This document shows, piece after piece, positions 21,685 through 30,045 of a stretch of DNA of 64,000 bases. The stretch is from Halomonas litopenaei. GTDB lineage: Bacteria > Pseudomonadota > Gammaproteobacteria > Pseudomonadales > Halomonadaceae. The notes beneath the pieces are model-generated. The model did not search any database. It saw only the letters and a program-made list of their open reading frames with translations, and was not told the origin of the DNA. Where the stretch lies: assembly GCF_017303055.1 (NCBI RefSeq), contig NZ_JAEKJT010000004.1, positions 1-64,000 on the forward strand, read 5' to 3'. Each line of letters begins with the position of its first letter. Within the stretch, counting starts at the first letter, position 1. The translations under genes and the position numbers were made by a program.

Positions 21685-21927
21685 TTATTGTCCTTGTTGT
21701 TGTGCGGTAGACGTCGCCTCCGCCTCCGCCTTCATGCCAGCCTCGAACTTGAGGCAGGCCGATACGAAGGTGGCGGTGGCAGCAGCGAGCAGAATGCCCT
21801 CCTCCGCCGCCCCCATGGTCCATAGGCCCGGCAGATAGCGTTGGATGGCAACGTTGATGAAGAACGCGGCGAATAAAAGAATGGCTAGCCAAAGCAGTGG
21901 CTTGGCAGCAGATGACGACCTGGACAT
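21685..21927 (-). CDS. small two-helix membrane protein heading the TRAP operon
   Basis: Predicted protein of 80 aa that I do not recognise. It has two hydrophobic segments, about residues 10-30 (LLWLAILLFAAFFINVAIQ) and 38-58, and a charged C-terminal tail KFEAGMKAEAEATSTAQQQGQ. Its TAA stop lies 2 bp before the dctP ATG, and the dctP ribosome site is inside it, so it is co-transcribed and probably real. It is the first gene after the LacI-type operator. It could be an accessory subunit of the transporter; no function is known to me. Confidence 0.65.
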   Translation of the reverse strand: MSRSSSAAKPLLWLAILLFAAFFINVAIQRYLPGLWTMGAAEEGILLAAATATFVSACLKFEAGMKAEAEATSTAQQQGQ

Positions 21928-22033
21928 AAGAGGCGGCTCCGGTCTTTCGTTGGCGTTGTGTCGAGTGTTGGCCAGCGCTCCAAACGACGTCAGCAGCCAT
22001 GGACACTCGGTGCTACACTTTGGTCAGATTATT

Positions 22034-22051
22034 TTTGTAAGCGCTTACAAA
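22034..22051. promoter_or_regulatory. LacI-family operator between the TRAP operon and the regulator gene
   Basis: TTTGTAAGCGCTTACAAA is a perfect 18-bp palindrome in the divergent region, about 105 bp from each flanking gene. Its core equals the palindrome at 18581-18594. A GntR/LacI-type regulator encoded at 22153 would bind it, giving autoregulation and control of the TRAP genes. Confidence 0.85.
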
Positions 22052-22071
22052 GCGTACTACTCAAGGTAGAT

Positions 22072-22112
22072 TCCTCTATAGGACCTGTCCAGCAAAAAGT
22101 CCTCTATAGGAC
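22072..22112. repeat. direct repeat TCCTCTATAGGAC in the lacI-type leader
   Basis: The 13-mer TCCTCTATAGGAC occurs at 22072-22084 and 22100-22112, spaced 28 bp centre to centre, between the operator and the regulator start. Its CTATAGGAC half resembles the ATAGGAC heptads at the suyAB promoter, so it may be a second regulator's site. Confidence 0.5.
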
Positions 22113-22152
22113 TAAAGGCCAAACCGGCTATACCACCGAGCGAGGACACCAG

Positions 22153-23169
22153 ATGAGTGAGCGCCAGCGAAGAACCCTACTGGAAGACGTCGCCCGGGAA
22201 GCCGGCGTGTCCACCGCGTCGGTATCGCGCGTGCTCAACCAGGCCCCCCACGTCAGCGAGCGACTCAAGGCCAAGGTCGAGTCTGCAGTGGCTCGGCTGG
22301 GTTACGTGCCGGATGGCTCGGCCCGGGCACTGGCATCGCGGCGCATAGGGGCAATCGGCGCGCTGGTGCCCACGCTCGACAACCCGATCTTCGGCACCAT
22401 GGCCGACAACCTCGAGCGCCAGCTCAAGGGACATGACTGTCGCCTTTTGCTGGCGACCTATCGTTACGACCTGGATGACGAGCTGCAGGCACTGCGCACG
22501 CTGGTCCAGCATGGGGTCGACGGTATCGTGCTGATTGGCCACGAGCATCACGATCAGACATATGCACTGCTACAGCAACGACAACTGCCCTTCGTGACCT
22601 CCTGGCAGACCTCTACCACGGCCCAGGGGCCATGTATCGGCTTCGATAATGCCGCAGCCGCCCGCCAGCTGGTCCAGCATCTGCTTGGCCTGGGCCACCG
22701 ACGCTTTGGCATTATCACGGCCCCCTTCGGCCAGAACGACCGCGCCAGGGCACGTCTTCAGGGGTTTACCGACACCCTGACCGCTGCGGGATGCCCGGCA
22801 CCTCAGATAGAGGTCGTGGACTATGGCATTGCTGAGGGCGCGGCGGCCTGCGCGCGTCTGCTGACGTCCGACCGCCCACCCAGCGCTCTGCTGTGTGGCA
22901 ATGACACCCTGGCGTTAGGGGCCTTGCTGGAAGCACAGCGCCGTGGTGTCAGGGTGCCCGATGCCCTCTCCATCACCGGCTTTGATGACCTGCCCCAGGC
23001 GGCGTTCATGACGCCCGCCTTGACCACCGTCTCGGTTCCCGCCAAGGACATCGGCATCCAGGCGGCCGATGCGCTGATGGGGTGGATACGCCACGGACAT
23101 CGACCAGCGGATATCACCCTGGAGGCGCAGGTGAAGCTGCGCCAATCGACGGGGCCTGTTCCTGACTAG
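22153..23169 (+). CDS. LacI-family transcriptional regulator of the DHPS genes
   Basis: Regulator of 338 aa. The N-terminal helix-turn-helix LLEDVAREAGVSTASVSRVLN (about 10-30) and hinge ARALASRR are followed by the periplasmic-binding-protein-like effector domain with GFDDLPQAAFMTPALTTV near the C-terminus. The ATG at 22153 has GAGG upstream; the frame continuing back to 21958 lacks support. It diverges from the TRAP operon and converges with comC, ending 7 bp from its stop. Two identical LacI palindromes flank the region, so the likely regulon is its own gene, the TRAP genes and hpsN-P-O. The inducer is probably DHPS or sulfolactate (inference). Confidence 0.88.
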   Translation: MSERQRRTLLEDVAREAGVSTASVSRVLNQAPHVSERLKAKVESAVARLGYVPDGSARALASRRIGAIGALVPTLDNPIFGTMADNLERQLKGHDCRLLLATYRYDLDDELQALRTLVQHGVDGIVLIGHEHHDQTYALLQQRQLPFVTSWQTSTTAQGPCIGFDNAAAARQLVQHLLGLGHRRFGIITAPFGQNDRARARLQGFTDTLTAAGCPAPQIEVVDYGIAEGAAACARLLTSDRPPSALLCGNDTLALGALLEAQRRGVRVPDALSITGFDDLPQAAFMTPALTTVSVPAKDIGIQAADALMGWIRHGHRPADITLEAQVKLRQSTGPVPD

Positions 23170-23176
23170 TACATCC

Positions 23177-24223
23177 CTAGCCCCCGGAGAAGCTCCTGGC
23201 GATGTCTGAAAGCTCTGCCACCAACCCGGCGGGCAAGGAAATGCGGTCTCCACCCTGCTGCCGAAGCTGGCGGCGGCGGTCACCTGGCAAGCGCACCCCC
23301 GGCTGGTCGAGCATCGCCGCAAACAGGGTTTCACAACGCGACAGCACGTTGGGCGCAAAGCGAGCCGCATCGAACAGCAGAATCAGGTGGCCCACTTCGG
23401 GGGGCTCACCTTCGGCTTCAAAGAACGACCCCGCCTCAAACCCGAAGCGACTGCCGGAAAGGCCCGCGCAGAGCAGTTCGACCATCATCGCCAGCGCTGC
23501 ACCCTTGGCATCTCCGGCGGGCACCATGCTGCCCTGAATGGCCAGGTCCGGGTCCGTGGTCGGCAGGCCATCGGGCCCGACCGCCCAGCCCTCGGGGATA
23601 GGTTGCCCGGCCTTGCGGGCCAGCATGACCTTGCCTCTGGCCACCTTGGACAGGGACAGGTCGAGCACCATCGGTGGGCCAGAGCATCGCGGACAGGCGA
23701 AGGCGATCGGGTTGGTGCCAAACAGTGGCTTGTGACCGCCCCAGGGCGCCATGGCCGAAGGTGCGTTGCTGAAGGCCAGTGCCATGAAGCCGTCCATGGC
23801 AGCGCTCTCCACCGGAGCGCCAGCGACACCGAAATGGTGTGAGCGTCCAACGGAGACAGCGCAGACACCCAACTCGGCAGCCACCTTCTGGCCTTCTTCA
23901 AGGCCGCGAGCCACCGCAGGAAAGGCGAGCCCCTGATCAGCATCTACCCGCACGACGGCCCCGTCTCGCGTCACCCGGGGCACCGCCCTGGCGTTGACCT
24001 TGCCGGTGGCGGCTTGATCGAGATAGAACGGCAGTCGCGACAGGCCGTGAGACGGCAAGCCGTCGCGCTCGGCGTCCAGCAATGCTGTTACCGTCAGCGT
24101 CGCCTCGCGCTCGGCAAAGCCTCTGGCCAGCATTGCCTGCATGGCGAGGTGGCCGGCCTGCTCCCGGCTCAGCGCGGTGGTCTGCGGCAGCGCTCCCTCG
24201 CTGGGTTGTTCAGCTTGCTTCAT
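23177..24223 (-). CDS. comC: (R)-sulfolactate dehydrogenase (LDH2/MDH2 family)
   Basis: Protein of 348 aa in the NAD(P)-dependent malate/L-lactate/L-sulfolactate dehydrogenase family. The catalytic-His region LPSHGLSRLPFYLDQ, SHHFGVAGAPVESAA, SNAPSAMAPWGG and FGTNPIAFACP are visible. In Chromohalobacter salexigens ComC reduces sulfopyruvate to (R)-sulfolactate with NADPH, completing a racemisation begun by SlcC. Its ATG overlaps the slcC stop by 4 bp, which strongly supports this pairing. A plain malate or lactate dehydrogenase would fit the family equally, so the assignment leans on neighbours. Confidence 0.82.
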   Translation of the reverse strand: MKQAEQPSEGALPQTTALSREQAGHLAMQAMLARGFAEREATLTVTALLDAERDGLPSHGLSRLPFYLDQAATGKVNARAVPRVTRDGAVVRVDADQGLAFPAVARGLEEGQKVAAELGVCAVSVGRSHHFGVAGAPVESAAMDGFMALAFSNAPSAMAPWGGHKPLFGTNPIAFACPRCSGPPMVLDLSLSKVARGKVMLARKAGQPIPEGWAVGPDGLPTTDPDLAIQGSMVPAGDAKGAALAMMVELLCAGLSGSRFGFEAGSFFEAEGEPPEVGHLILLFDAARFAPNVLSRCETLFAAMLDQPGVRLPGDRRRQLRQQGGDRISLPAGLVAELSDIARSFSGG

Positions 24224-25155
24224 GACACCTCCTCAGACGTCAGCATGATGGCCACGTTCTCTGCCGTCATCTGACTGATACGCTGATTGGATTCCTCCGT
24301 CACTCCGGCAATGTGCGGTGTCAGGATCAGGTTGGGCGCCCCCTCCAGCACCGACCCCGCCGCCAGAGGTTCCTGTTCGAAGACGTCCAGCATGGCGCCC
24401 GCCAGATGACCGCTCGTCAGCGCTTCCGCCAGGGCAGCTTCGTCGACCACGCCACCCCGCGCCGCATTGATCAGCACGGACTGGGGTTTCATGCAGAAAA
24501 GCCGCTCGCGATCCAGCAGGTGGCGCGTCTGATCCACCAGCGGTACATGCAGACTGAGCACATCGGCACGCCCGAGCAGATCGTTCAGCGTTTCGCACCG
24601 ATCTATCGTCTGCCACACGGGGTCACTGGCCGGCACATGCGGATCGTAAGCCTGTACCTGCATGCCCAATCCCATGGCGAGTCGAGCGGTCGCCCGGGCA
24701 ATCACTCCAAGCCCGACCAACCCCATGACTGCGCCCTTCACCTCGCAGCCCATCAGTGCCTGACGGGGCCACTGGCCTTGCAGCATCGCCTCAGTGGACG
24801 CGTACGCCCGGCGTCTCAACATCAAGGCGCCGGTCACCACGTACTCGGCCACCGAATCGGCGTTTCCGCCCTGAGCGGGCTTGACCTCGATCCCGCGCCT
24901 TGCGCACTCGTCCAGGGCGATGTTGTCGAGTCCCACCCCGAGGCGTCCCACCACCTTGAGATGGGGGGCTGCCGCCAGCAGCGCACTATCCACCTGGGTG
25001 CGGTTGCGAACGATCAGCGCCTCGCACTGGCTGACGGCTTCCCGCAGTTGCTCGGGCTGATCCACCAGCTGAGGGTCCATCACCACGTCATGCTGTTGAG
25101 CGAGCCAGGCCACCGCCCGCTCGTCCATGAACTCCGAAATCACGATCCTGGCCAT
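24220..25155 (-). CDS. slcC: (S)-sulfolactate dehydrogenase (D-isomer-specific 2-hydroxyacid dehydrogenase family)
   Basis: Protein of 311 aa with the D-2-hydroxyacid dehydrogenase layout: VGRLGVGLDNI carrying the substrate Arg, the cofactor motif GLVGLGVIA, NAARGGVVDEAAL, DVFEQEPL and the catalytic His in TPHIAGVTEES. SlcC of C. salexigens oxidises (S)-sulfolactate to sulfopyruvate with NAD+. The chosen ATG at 25155 follows AAGGAG; an upstream frame to 25632 overlaps the tctB-like gene in antisense-type codons and was discarded. It is coupled to comC and follows a TctABC-type transporter, matching the sulfolactate cluster. Confidence 0.84.
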   Translation of the reverse strand: MARIVISEFMDERAVAWLAQQHDVVMDPQLVDQPEQLREAVSQCEALIVRNRTQVDSALLAAAPHLKVVGRLGVGLDNIALDECARRGIEVKPAQGGNADSVAEYVVTGALMLRRRAYASTEAMLQGQWPRQALMGCEVKGAVMGLVGLGVIARATARLAMGLGMQVQAYDPHVPASDPVWQTIDRCETLNDLLGRADVLSLHVPLVDQTRHLLDRERLFCMKPQSVLINAARGGVVDEAALAEALTSGHLAGAMLDVFEQEPLAAGSVLEGAPNLILTPHIAGVTEESNQRISQMTAENVAIMLTSEEVS

Positions 25156-25235
25156 GACGATCTTCTCCTTGTTGCCTGCCCCCCCCTGCTGCGGACATCT
25201 CGCCCGCCACAGGGGACGACAGGGTGTGGGTGGGG

Positions 25236-25727
25236 TCATGCCGCAAGCCAGCGTCCCGTAGGTAGCGGCACGTTGAGTACCACGGCGAAGAGCACGTAGA
25301 AGAACGCCACCAGCAGACAGCCGGCCAACAGGTGTCCGGCCAAGCGCTTGCGCGTCCATTGCTGATACTGCGCTACCGCCATCAAGGCCACGAAGCTGCC
25401 AAGGCCGGTCAGCACAAACCCGAGCCATGGCAGAGCCAGGGCCCACACCGACATGACCCCGACCAGCGCCAGGCGTCGAGGCCTGGAACCTCCCCCCGCC
25501 GGGCTTCCCGCGATCACCCCGCGCAGCAGTAGCTGCGCCAGCCGCAGTGCTGCGGCTACCATCACCCCTGCGGAGATGACCGCAGGAAACACTGCGCCCA
25601 ACTGGCTCATCTGGCGGGTTTCCCACAGGCAAAGGCCAGCGCCCACCATAAACAGCACGGGCAACAGCACCTCACTGGCGCGAGAGCGGGCGGCCGGTAC
25701 GGCACGCATCGACTTGTCAGCCGTCAT
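25236..25727 (-). CDS. TctB-type small subunit, probable sulfolactate transporter
   Basis: Membrane protein of 163 aa with four hydrophobic segments and the TctB-like pattern QLGAVFPAVISAGVMVAAALRL. Its ATG overlaps the stop of the TctA-type gene by 4 bp. It belongs to the second tripartite tricarboxylate transporter in the window; in C. salexigens the equivalent set is called slcHFG and imports sulfolactate. Confidence 0.82.
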   Translation of the reverse strand: MTADKSMRAVPAARSRASEVLLPVLFMVGAGLCLWETRQMSQLGAVFPAVISAGVMVAAALRLAQLLLRGVIAGSPAGGGSRPRRLALVGVMSVWALALPWLGFVLTGLGSFVALMAVAQYQQWTRKRLAGHLLAGCLLVAFFYVLFAVVLNVPLPTGRWLAA

Positions 25728-27250
25728 GACGACACCTCCTCGTTAAGGCTGTTGTTGCCTTGCCGCTTGGCGACGCGGCGCGCCTTGACCAACGGGTAGA
25801 AGACGCTCAACAGCGATAGCGCGATGATGGTCAGGCTGATCGGCCCTCCGAAGAAGGTGCCGACCACGGAGCCGCTGGCACGTCCCATCAAAAACCCCTG
25901 GACAAATCCCTGCTCGGCGATGGGGCCCAGAATCAGTCCCAGCACAATGGGTGAGGGCCGAAAGCCATAGCGGTTCAGCACCCACCCCACCACGCCCAGG
26001 CAAAGCATGATCATGACGTCGCTGGCGCTGTTGCGTATGGCGTAGGTCCCGATCACCGTCATGAAGGCAATGGTGGGTACCAGCAGCGCCTTGGGAATGG
26101 CGATGATCGACTTGAAGGCGTAGCGCCCGATCAACAGGCCCAATGGCAGCAACAGGCAGGTCGCCAGGAACAGCCCCGCCACAAAGGTGTAGGTGATGCC
26201 GGCGTTGGTGGTGAACAGCTCCGGCCCGGTACGAAATCCCTGCACCAGCAAGGCCCCCAGGATCACCGCATCCGGCGGCGTGCCGGGAATGCCCAGAACC
26301 AGCGTAGGAATGAACCCTCCGCCCACGGTGGCATTGTTGGCAGACTCGGTCGCCAGCACGCCCTGTGGGTTGCCCTTGCCGAAGGAGCCTGGGTCCTTGG
26401 CCACGCGACGCGCCTCGGAGTAGGACACCAGACTGGCGATGGAGCCACCGGCACCAGGCAGGATCGCCACGCCGGTGCCGATGGTCGCAGAGCGCAGCAG
26501 GTTCCACTTGCCCCTGATCGCCTCACCCAGGCCCTCGCGGAAGCGTACGCCGCGGGATGCGTCGTCGACTTTGAGGTGAGCCGCTGGGGTCGCCACCAGG
26601 TCGATCAGTACCGGAATACAGTAGAGTCCGATCAGCGCCGACACGGTCTCGATGCCGCCGAGCAACACCGGCATCCCGTAGGTGTAGCGGATATCACCAC
26701 CAATCACCGCGACGCCGACCGTGGACAGCAATAGTCCCAGGCCAGCCCCCATGAAGCCCTTCAGGGTCGAGTCCTCGGACAGCGCAGAGATCAGGGTGAG
26801 CCCGAAGATCGCCAGCCAGAAATACTCGACCGGGCCAAAGCTGAGAGCCACCTGGGCCAGCAAGGGGGCCAGCAGCAATAGCGCCAGCACCCCCACCAGC
26901 CCCCCCACCACCGAGGCAATGGTCGACAGCGTGACGGCCAGATCACCATCACCCCGCTGCGCCATGGGGTAGCCGTCGAAAGTGGTGGCAATCGCCGAGG
27001 GTGTCCCAGGCGTGTTCACCAGAATGGCGGAATAGGAGCCGCCGTAGATGGCGCCGGTATAGATGGCACCCAGCATGATCAGCGCGGACTCAGGTGCCAT
27101 GCCGAAGGTGACAGGGACCAGCACGGCCACCGCCATGGTGGCAGATAGCCCCGGCAGCGCGCCGATCACGATGCCGGCGGTGACGCCCAGCAAGGCCAGC
27201 GCAAGATTCAGCGGCGACAGCGCGCCGAGAGCATGAGTGATGAGCTCCAT
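25724..27250 (-). CDS. TctA-type large subunit, probable sulfolactate transporter
   Basis: TctA-family permease of 508 aa with GALPGLSATMAV near the N-terminus, GYPMAQRGDGD, ILPGAGGSIASLVSYSEARR and VLGIPGTPPDAV. It is clearly homologous to the permease at 4252-5799 but differs throughout, so the two systems are old paralogues and not a recent duplication. Gene order receptor-large-small here differs from receptor-small-large in the sugar-diacid operon. The neighbours comC, slcC and suyAB indicate sulfolactate as cargo. Confidence 0.92.
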   Translation of the reverse strand: MELITHALGALSPLNLALALLGVTAGIVIGALPGLSATMAVAVLVPVTFGMAPESALIMLGAIYTGAIYGGSYSAILVNTPGTPSAIATTFDGYPMAQRGDGDLAVTLSTIASVVGGLVGVLALLLLAPLLAQVALSFGPVEYFWLAIFGLTLISALSEDSTLKGFMGAGLGLLLSTVGVAVIGGDIRYTYGMPVLLGGIETVSALIGLYCIPVLIDLVATPAAHLKVDDASRGVRFREGLGEAIRGKWNLLRSATIGTGVAILPGAGGSIASLVSYSEARRVAKDPGSFGKGNPQGVLATESANNATVGGGFIPTLVLGIPGTPPDAVILGALLVQGFRTGPELFTTNAGITYTFVAGLFLATCLLLPLGLLIGRYAFKSIIAIPKALLVPTIAFMTVIGTYAIRNSASDVMIMLCLGVVGWVLNRYGFRPSPIVLGLILGPIAEQGFVQGFLMGRASGSVVGTFFGGPISLTIIALSLLSVFYPLVKARRVAKRQGNNSLNEEVSS

Positions 27251-27260
27251 GATCGTAACC

Positions 27261-28226
27261 TCAATCGATCAAGCCGAGTTCTCGTGCACTGGTCTCGTAC
27301 TGGGCGCTCTGTTCCACCAGAAAATCCGCTACCTCATCATTGCCGACGTCCAGCAGGACGAACCCCAGATCCTCCATTTCCTGGCGGAACTGCGGGTTCT
27401 GATTGATCTCGCCGAAGATCTGCGACAGCTTGGCCGTGACCGCGTCGGGGGTGCCAGCAGGCACCGCCATGCCACGATAGGCACCGCCTACCATGTCGTA
27501 GCCCAGTTCCTGAAAGGTCGGAACATCGGGGAACAGCGGATGCCGCTCGTCGGCCGCGACCGCCAGCATGCGCACCTTGTCCTGATGATTGGCGGCGACC
27601 GTGGTGTAGCCCCATTCCGCCTGCACCTGGCCACCGAGCAGCGCGGTGACCGCAGCGCCGGTGCCCTTGAAGGGAATATAGGTGGTGGTCACGTCCGCCA
27701 GCTGCTGAAAACGCGTATTGGCCACGTCATTGGCGCTGTAGGTGCCGCTGCCCGAAAAGGTCACGGCGCCAGGGGCCTGGCGCGCCGCTTCGACCAGCTC
27801 TTCAAGGGTCTGATAAGGGCTGTCGGCATTGACCAGAATGGCATCCGGCGAATAGTGGAAGAAGGTGAAGTTATGGATGTCCTGGGTAGCGAATCCAGCA
27901 TCCTTGCCCATGGGTTTGAGCACAATATGGGGCAGGTTGGTCCCCATGATGGTATAGCCATCGGCAGACATGTCATTGAGCTGCGACCAGCCGACCGCTC
28001 CGCCGCCTCCGGGCATGTACTGGATGACCAGTTGCTCGCCGGTCAGCTCCTGAAAGTACTTTTGCTGCAGGCGGGCGCTGATATCGGACTCGCCCCCGGG
28101 ACCAAAGGGAATGACATACTGGATATCCTTCGACGGAAAGTCCTCGGCTTCCGCCATCGCCAGCGGAGCGACAAGGGAGGATGCTGCCAGCATCGCAGTC
28201 AGTGTGAAGGTAGTGGAAAGGCGCAT
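27261..28226 (-). CDS. TctC-type substrate-binding protein, probable sulfolactate receptor
   Basis: Receptor of 321 aa with a Sec signal peptide (MRLSTTFTLTAML..., cleavage near APLAMAEA) and Bug-family motifs: IQYVIPFGPGGESDISARL, QYMPGGGGAVGW, and VPAGTPDAV near the C-terminus. It lies 10 bp before the TctA-type gene and heads the transporter genes. A 149-bp gap with a hairpin separates it from suyB, which probably sets a higher or different expression level. Confidence 0.9.
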   Translation of the reverse strand: MRLSTTFTLTAMLAASSLVAPLAMAEAEDFPSKDIQYVIPFGPGGESDISARLQQKYFQELTGEQLVIQYMPGGGGAVGWSQLNDMSADGYTIMGTNLPHIVLKPMGKDAGFATQDIHNFTFFHYSPDAILVNADSPYQTLEELVEAARQAPGAVTFSGSGTYSANDVANTRFQQLADVTTTYIPFKGTGAAVTALLGGQVQAEWGYTTVAANHQDKVRMLAVAADERHPLFPDVPTFQELGYDMVGGAYRGMAVPAGTPDAVTAKLSQIFGEINQNPQFRQEMEDLGFVLLDVGNDEVADFLVEQSAQYETSARELGLID

Positions 28227-28328
28227 GACGTGACTCCTGATATTGTCGTTATGGGGTGGTCAGGATCTAAGTGGCGAGCCCACATCGCTCGCCGTTCTTG
28301 CACAACTTTCTTTTCCAAACGCGTCGAA

Positions 28329-28350
28329 CCTCCCGACTACTGCCGGGAGG
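28329..28350 (-). terminator. hairpin between suyB and the sulfolactate transporter genes
   Basis: CCTCCCG and CGGGAGG form a 7-bp stem with an 8-nt loop in the gap after suyB. No T-run follows on the minus strand, so partial termination or mRNA stabilisation is more likely than a full stop. Confidence 0.5.
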
Positions 28351-28375
28351 ACCTTGCACTAGCAGTGTCGCGGTC

Positions 28376-29545
28376 TCAGGCGCTTTCGTAGAGACGCGTC
28401 AACACGAACTCCCGATGACCCAGCGCTTCGGCGGCGGTATGTCGGCCGTTGGCCGTGCGCACCATCATCTCGAGCAGCTGATCACCCGCTTCTTCCATGT
28501 TGATCTCGCGCTTGAGGATGGAGGACACATCCACGTCGATATGCTCGCTCATGGTGCGCACCGTGCGCGGGTTGGCGCAGATCTTGACGACCGGCAGGAT
28601 GGGATTGCCGATCACGTTGCCCTGGCCGGTCGGGAAGAAGTGAACAACGTAACCAGCAGCCGCGCACAGCGTGACCATTTCGGCGGCCGCGGACGAAGAA
28701 TCCATGAACCATAGCCCCGGCTTGTCCGGGGTCTCGGCCTTGTCGAGCACACCATCGACCTTGCAGCGACGACCGATCTTCTGAATGTTGCCCAGCGCCT
28801 TCTCTTCGATAGTGGTCAGGCCGCCCTCGATGTTGCCCTTGGTCGGCTGGGACTCAGACAGGTCACTGGTCTTGTGACGATCAATCATGGCGCTGTAGCG
28901 ATCGAACATGGCCTGGAACTGCTGGCGTACTTCCGGCGTTGCGCAGCGCTCGGCCACCAGGTGTTCACCACCAGTCAGCTCTGACGTTTCACCGAACACC
29001 AAGGTGCAGCCCGCGTCATACAGCTTGTCGAACGCATCACCGACGGTAGGGTTGGCACCGCAGCCGGAGGTGGTGTCCGATTCGCCGCACTTGGTGGACA
29101 CCCACAGCTCGCTGATGTCGCACTCTTCACGCTGGATCTCGCTGGCGTACTGGACGAATTCCTTGGCCTTCTTGGAGGCGGCGCAGATGGTGTTGTGATC
29201 GCCATTCTGCTCGATCCAGAAGCCCTCGACCGGCTTGCCGGTGGTCTTGATGCCATCCACCACCTTGTTGGTCCAGCCCGGCTCGATGCCGATGACGATC
29301 ACCGCTGCCACGTTGGGGTTGCAGCCTGTACCAATCAGCGTGCGAAAGTGGAGATCCAGGTCAGCACCGAACTGCAGTCGGCCATAAGGGTGCGGCAGCG
29401 CCAGCGCGCCCTTGATGTTATTGGCCACGGCCTCGGCGGCAGCGTTGGAAATATCATCCACCGGCAGCACGATCACGTGGTTACGTACGCCCACCCGGCC
29501 ATTCTCGCGACGATATCCCTGAAACTTGCGTCCCTTGATTTCCAT
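28376..29545 (-). CDS. suyB: (2R)-sulfolactate sulfo-lyase, large (beta) subunit
   Basis: UxaA-family large subunit of 389 aa. With SuyA it cleaves (R)-3-sulfolactate to pyruvate and sulfite. It shows [16 protein letters not shown] at the N-terminus, [33 protein letters not shown], and [20 protein letters not shown] near the C-terminus, the motifs of the altronate/galactarate dehydratase large domain. The split two-gene form with a 94-aa partner plus adjacent slcC/comC identify it as SuyB and not altronate dehydratase. The ATG at 29545 is chosen over the GTG at 29554 because GAGGTGG lies just upstream; it starts 2 bp after the suyA stop. Confidence 0.88.
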   Translation of the reverse strand: MEIKGRKFQGYRRENGRVGVRNHVIVLPVDDISNAAAEAVANNIKGALALPHPYGRLQFGADLDLHFRTLIGTGCNPNVAAVIVIGIEPGWTNKVVDGIKTTGKPVEGFWIEQNGDHNTICAASKKAKEFVQYASEIQREECDISELWVSTKCGESDTTSGCGANPTVGDAFDKLYDAGCTLVFGETSELTGGEHLVAERCATPEVRQQFQAMFDRYSAMIDRHKTSDLSESQPTKGNIEGGLTTIEEKALGNIQKIGRRCKVDGVLDKAETPDKPGLWFMDSSSAAAEMVTLCAAAGYVVHFFPTGQGNVIGNPILPVVKICANPRTVRTMSEHIDVDVSSILKREINMEEAGDQLLEMMVRTANGRHTAAEALGHREFVLTRLYESA

Positions 29546-29547
29546 GC

Positions 29548-29832
29548 TTACCACCTCTTGGTTTTGACGTTGTGGACGTGAAGGTGCTCACCCTGCTTGA
29601 TCGGCTTGACCACCCGACCGATGTCCACCCCGTACTTGATCACGGTGTCGCCCTCGGCCAGATCTCGCGTGGCCAGCTTGTGGCCAATTGGAATGTCATT
29701 GCTGACGGCAAAGGTCACGGTCTGGTCCTGGTGCATCACCCAGCCGGTCAGGGTTTGCCCTGCCTTGATTCCCTCCACCACCACGACCCCGACGCTGTCG
29801 TCGGCATCGTGAACCACAAAATCGATGCTCAT
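29548..29832 (-). CDS. suyA: (2R)-sulfolactate sulfo-lyase, small (alpha) subunit
   Basis: Small SAF-domain protein of 94 aa, corresponding to the N-terminal domain of GarD/UxaA-type dehydratases as a separate chain. The recognisable core is [20 protein letters not shown] and [11 protein letters not shown]. It is the first gene of the suyAB-transporter-slcC-comC transcript and lies behind a good promoter with a likely operator. The order suyA-suyB and the separate small subunit match described sulfolactate sulfo-lyases. Confidence 0.88.
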   Translation of the reverse strand: MSIDFVVHDADDSVGVVVVEGIKAGQTLTGWVMHQDQTVTFAVSNDIPIGHKLATRDLAEGDTVIKYGVDIGRVVKPIKQGEHLHVHNVKTKRW

Positions 29833-29941
29833 GCTGTGCTCTCCTGAACGAATGTTATTGACGTTGTGATATCGCCAGCTGACCGGACGGCCTGATCATG
29901 GCCGGGTGGTCTCGGGCGACGCTTGCCGCCCTCACAACTCA

Positions 29942-29971
29942 TGTATAGGACATAGGATATAGTACAGTCAA
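29942..29971 (-). promoter_or_regulatory. suyAB promoter with heptad operator in the spacer
   Basis: On the minus strand TTGACT (29971-29966) and TATACA (29947-29942) are spaced 18 nt apart, a good sigma-70 promoter pointing at suyA, 110 bp away. The spacer region holds three contiguous heptads on the plus strand, ATAGGAC, ATAGGAT and ATAGTAC (29945-29965). A repressor bound there, most simply the adjacent GntR protein, would block RNA polymerase. Confidence 0.6.
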
Positions 29972-29995
29972 GTATCATCTACAGGTGGCCACCGC

Positions 29996-30001
29996 TATAC
30001 T
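29996..30001 (+). promoter_or_regulatory. candidate -10 element for the GntR regulator gene
   Basis: CGCTATACTG contains TATACT 45 bp before the regulator ATG. No clear -35 box stands at the expected distance, and the suyAB operator region overlaps where it would be, so the two divergent promoters may share control. Confidence 0.35.
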
Positions 30002-30045
30002 GTCCAGCAAGCACCGGACCTCGCGGAACGAAGAAAGGACATCCG

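Noticed and set aside
28376..29832. Altronate dehydratase uxaA
   Set aside because: The split 94/389-aa form next to slcC and comC fits SuyAB, and no uronate pathway genes are present.
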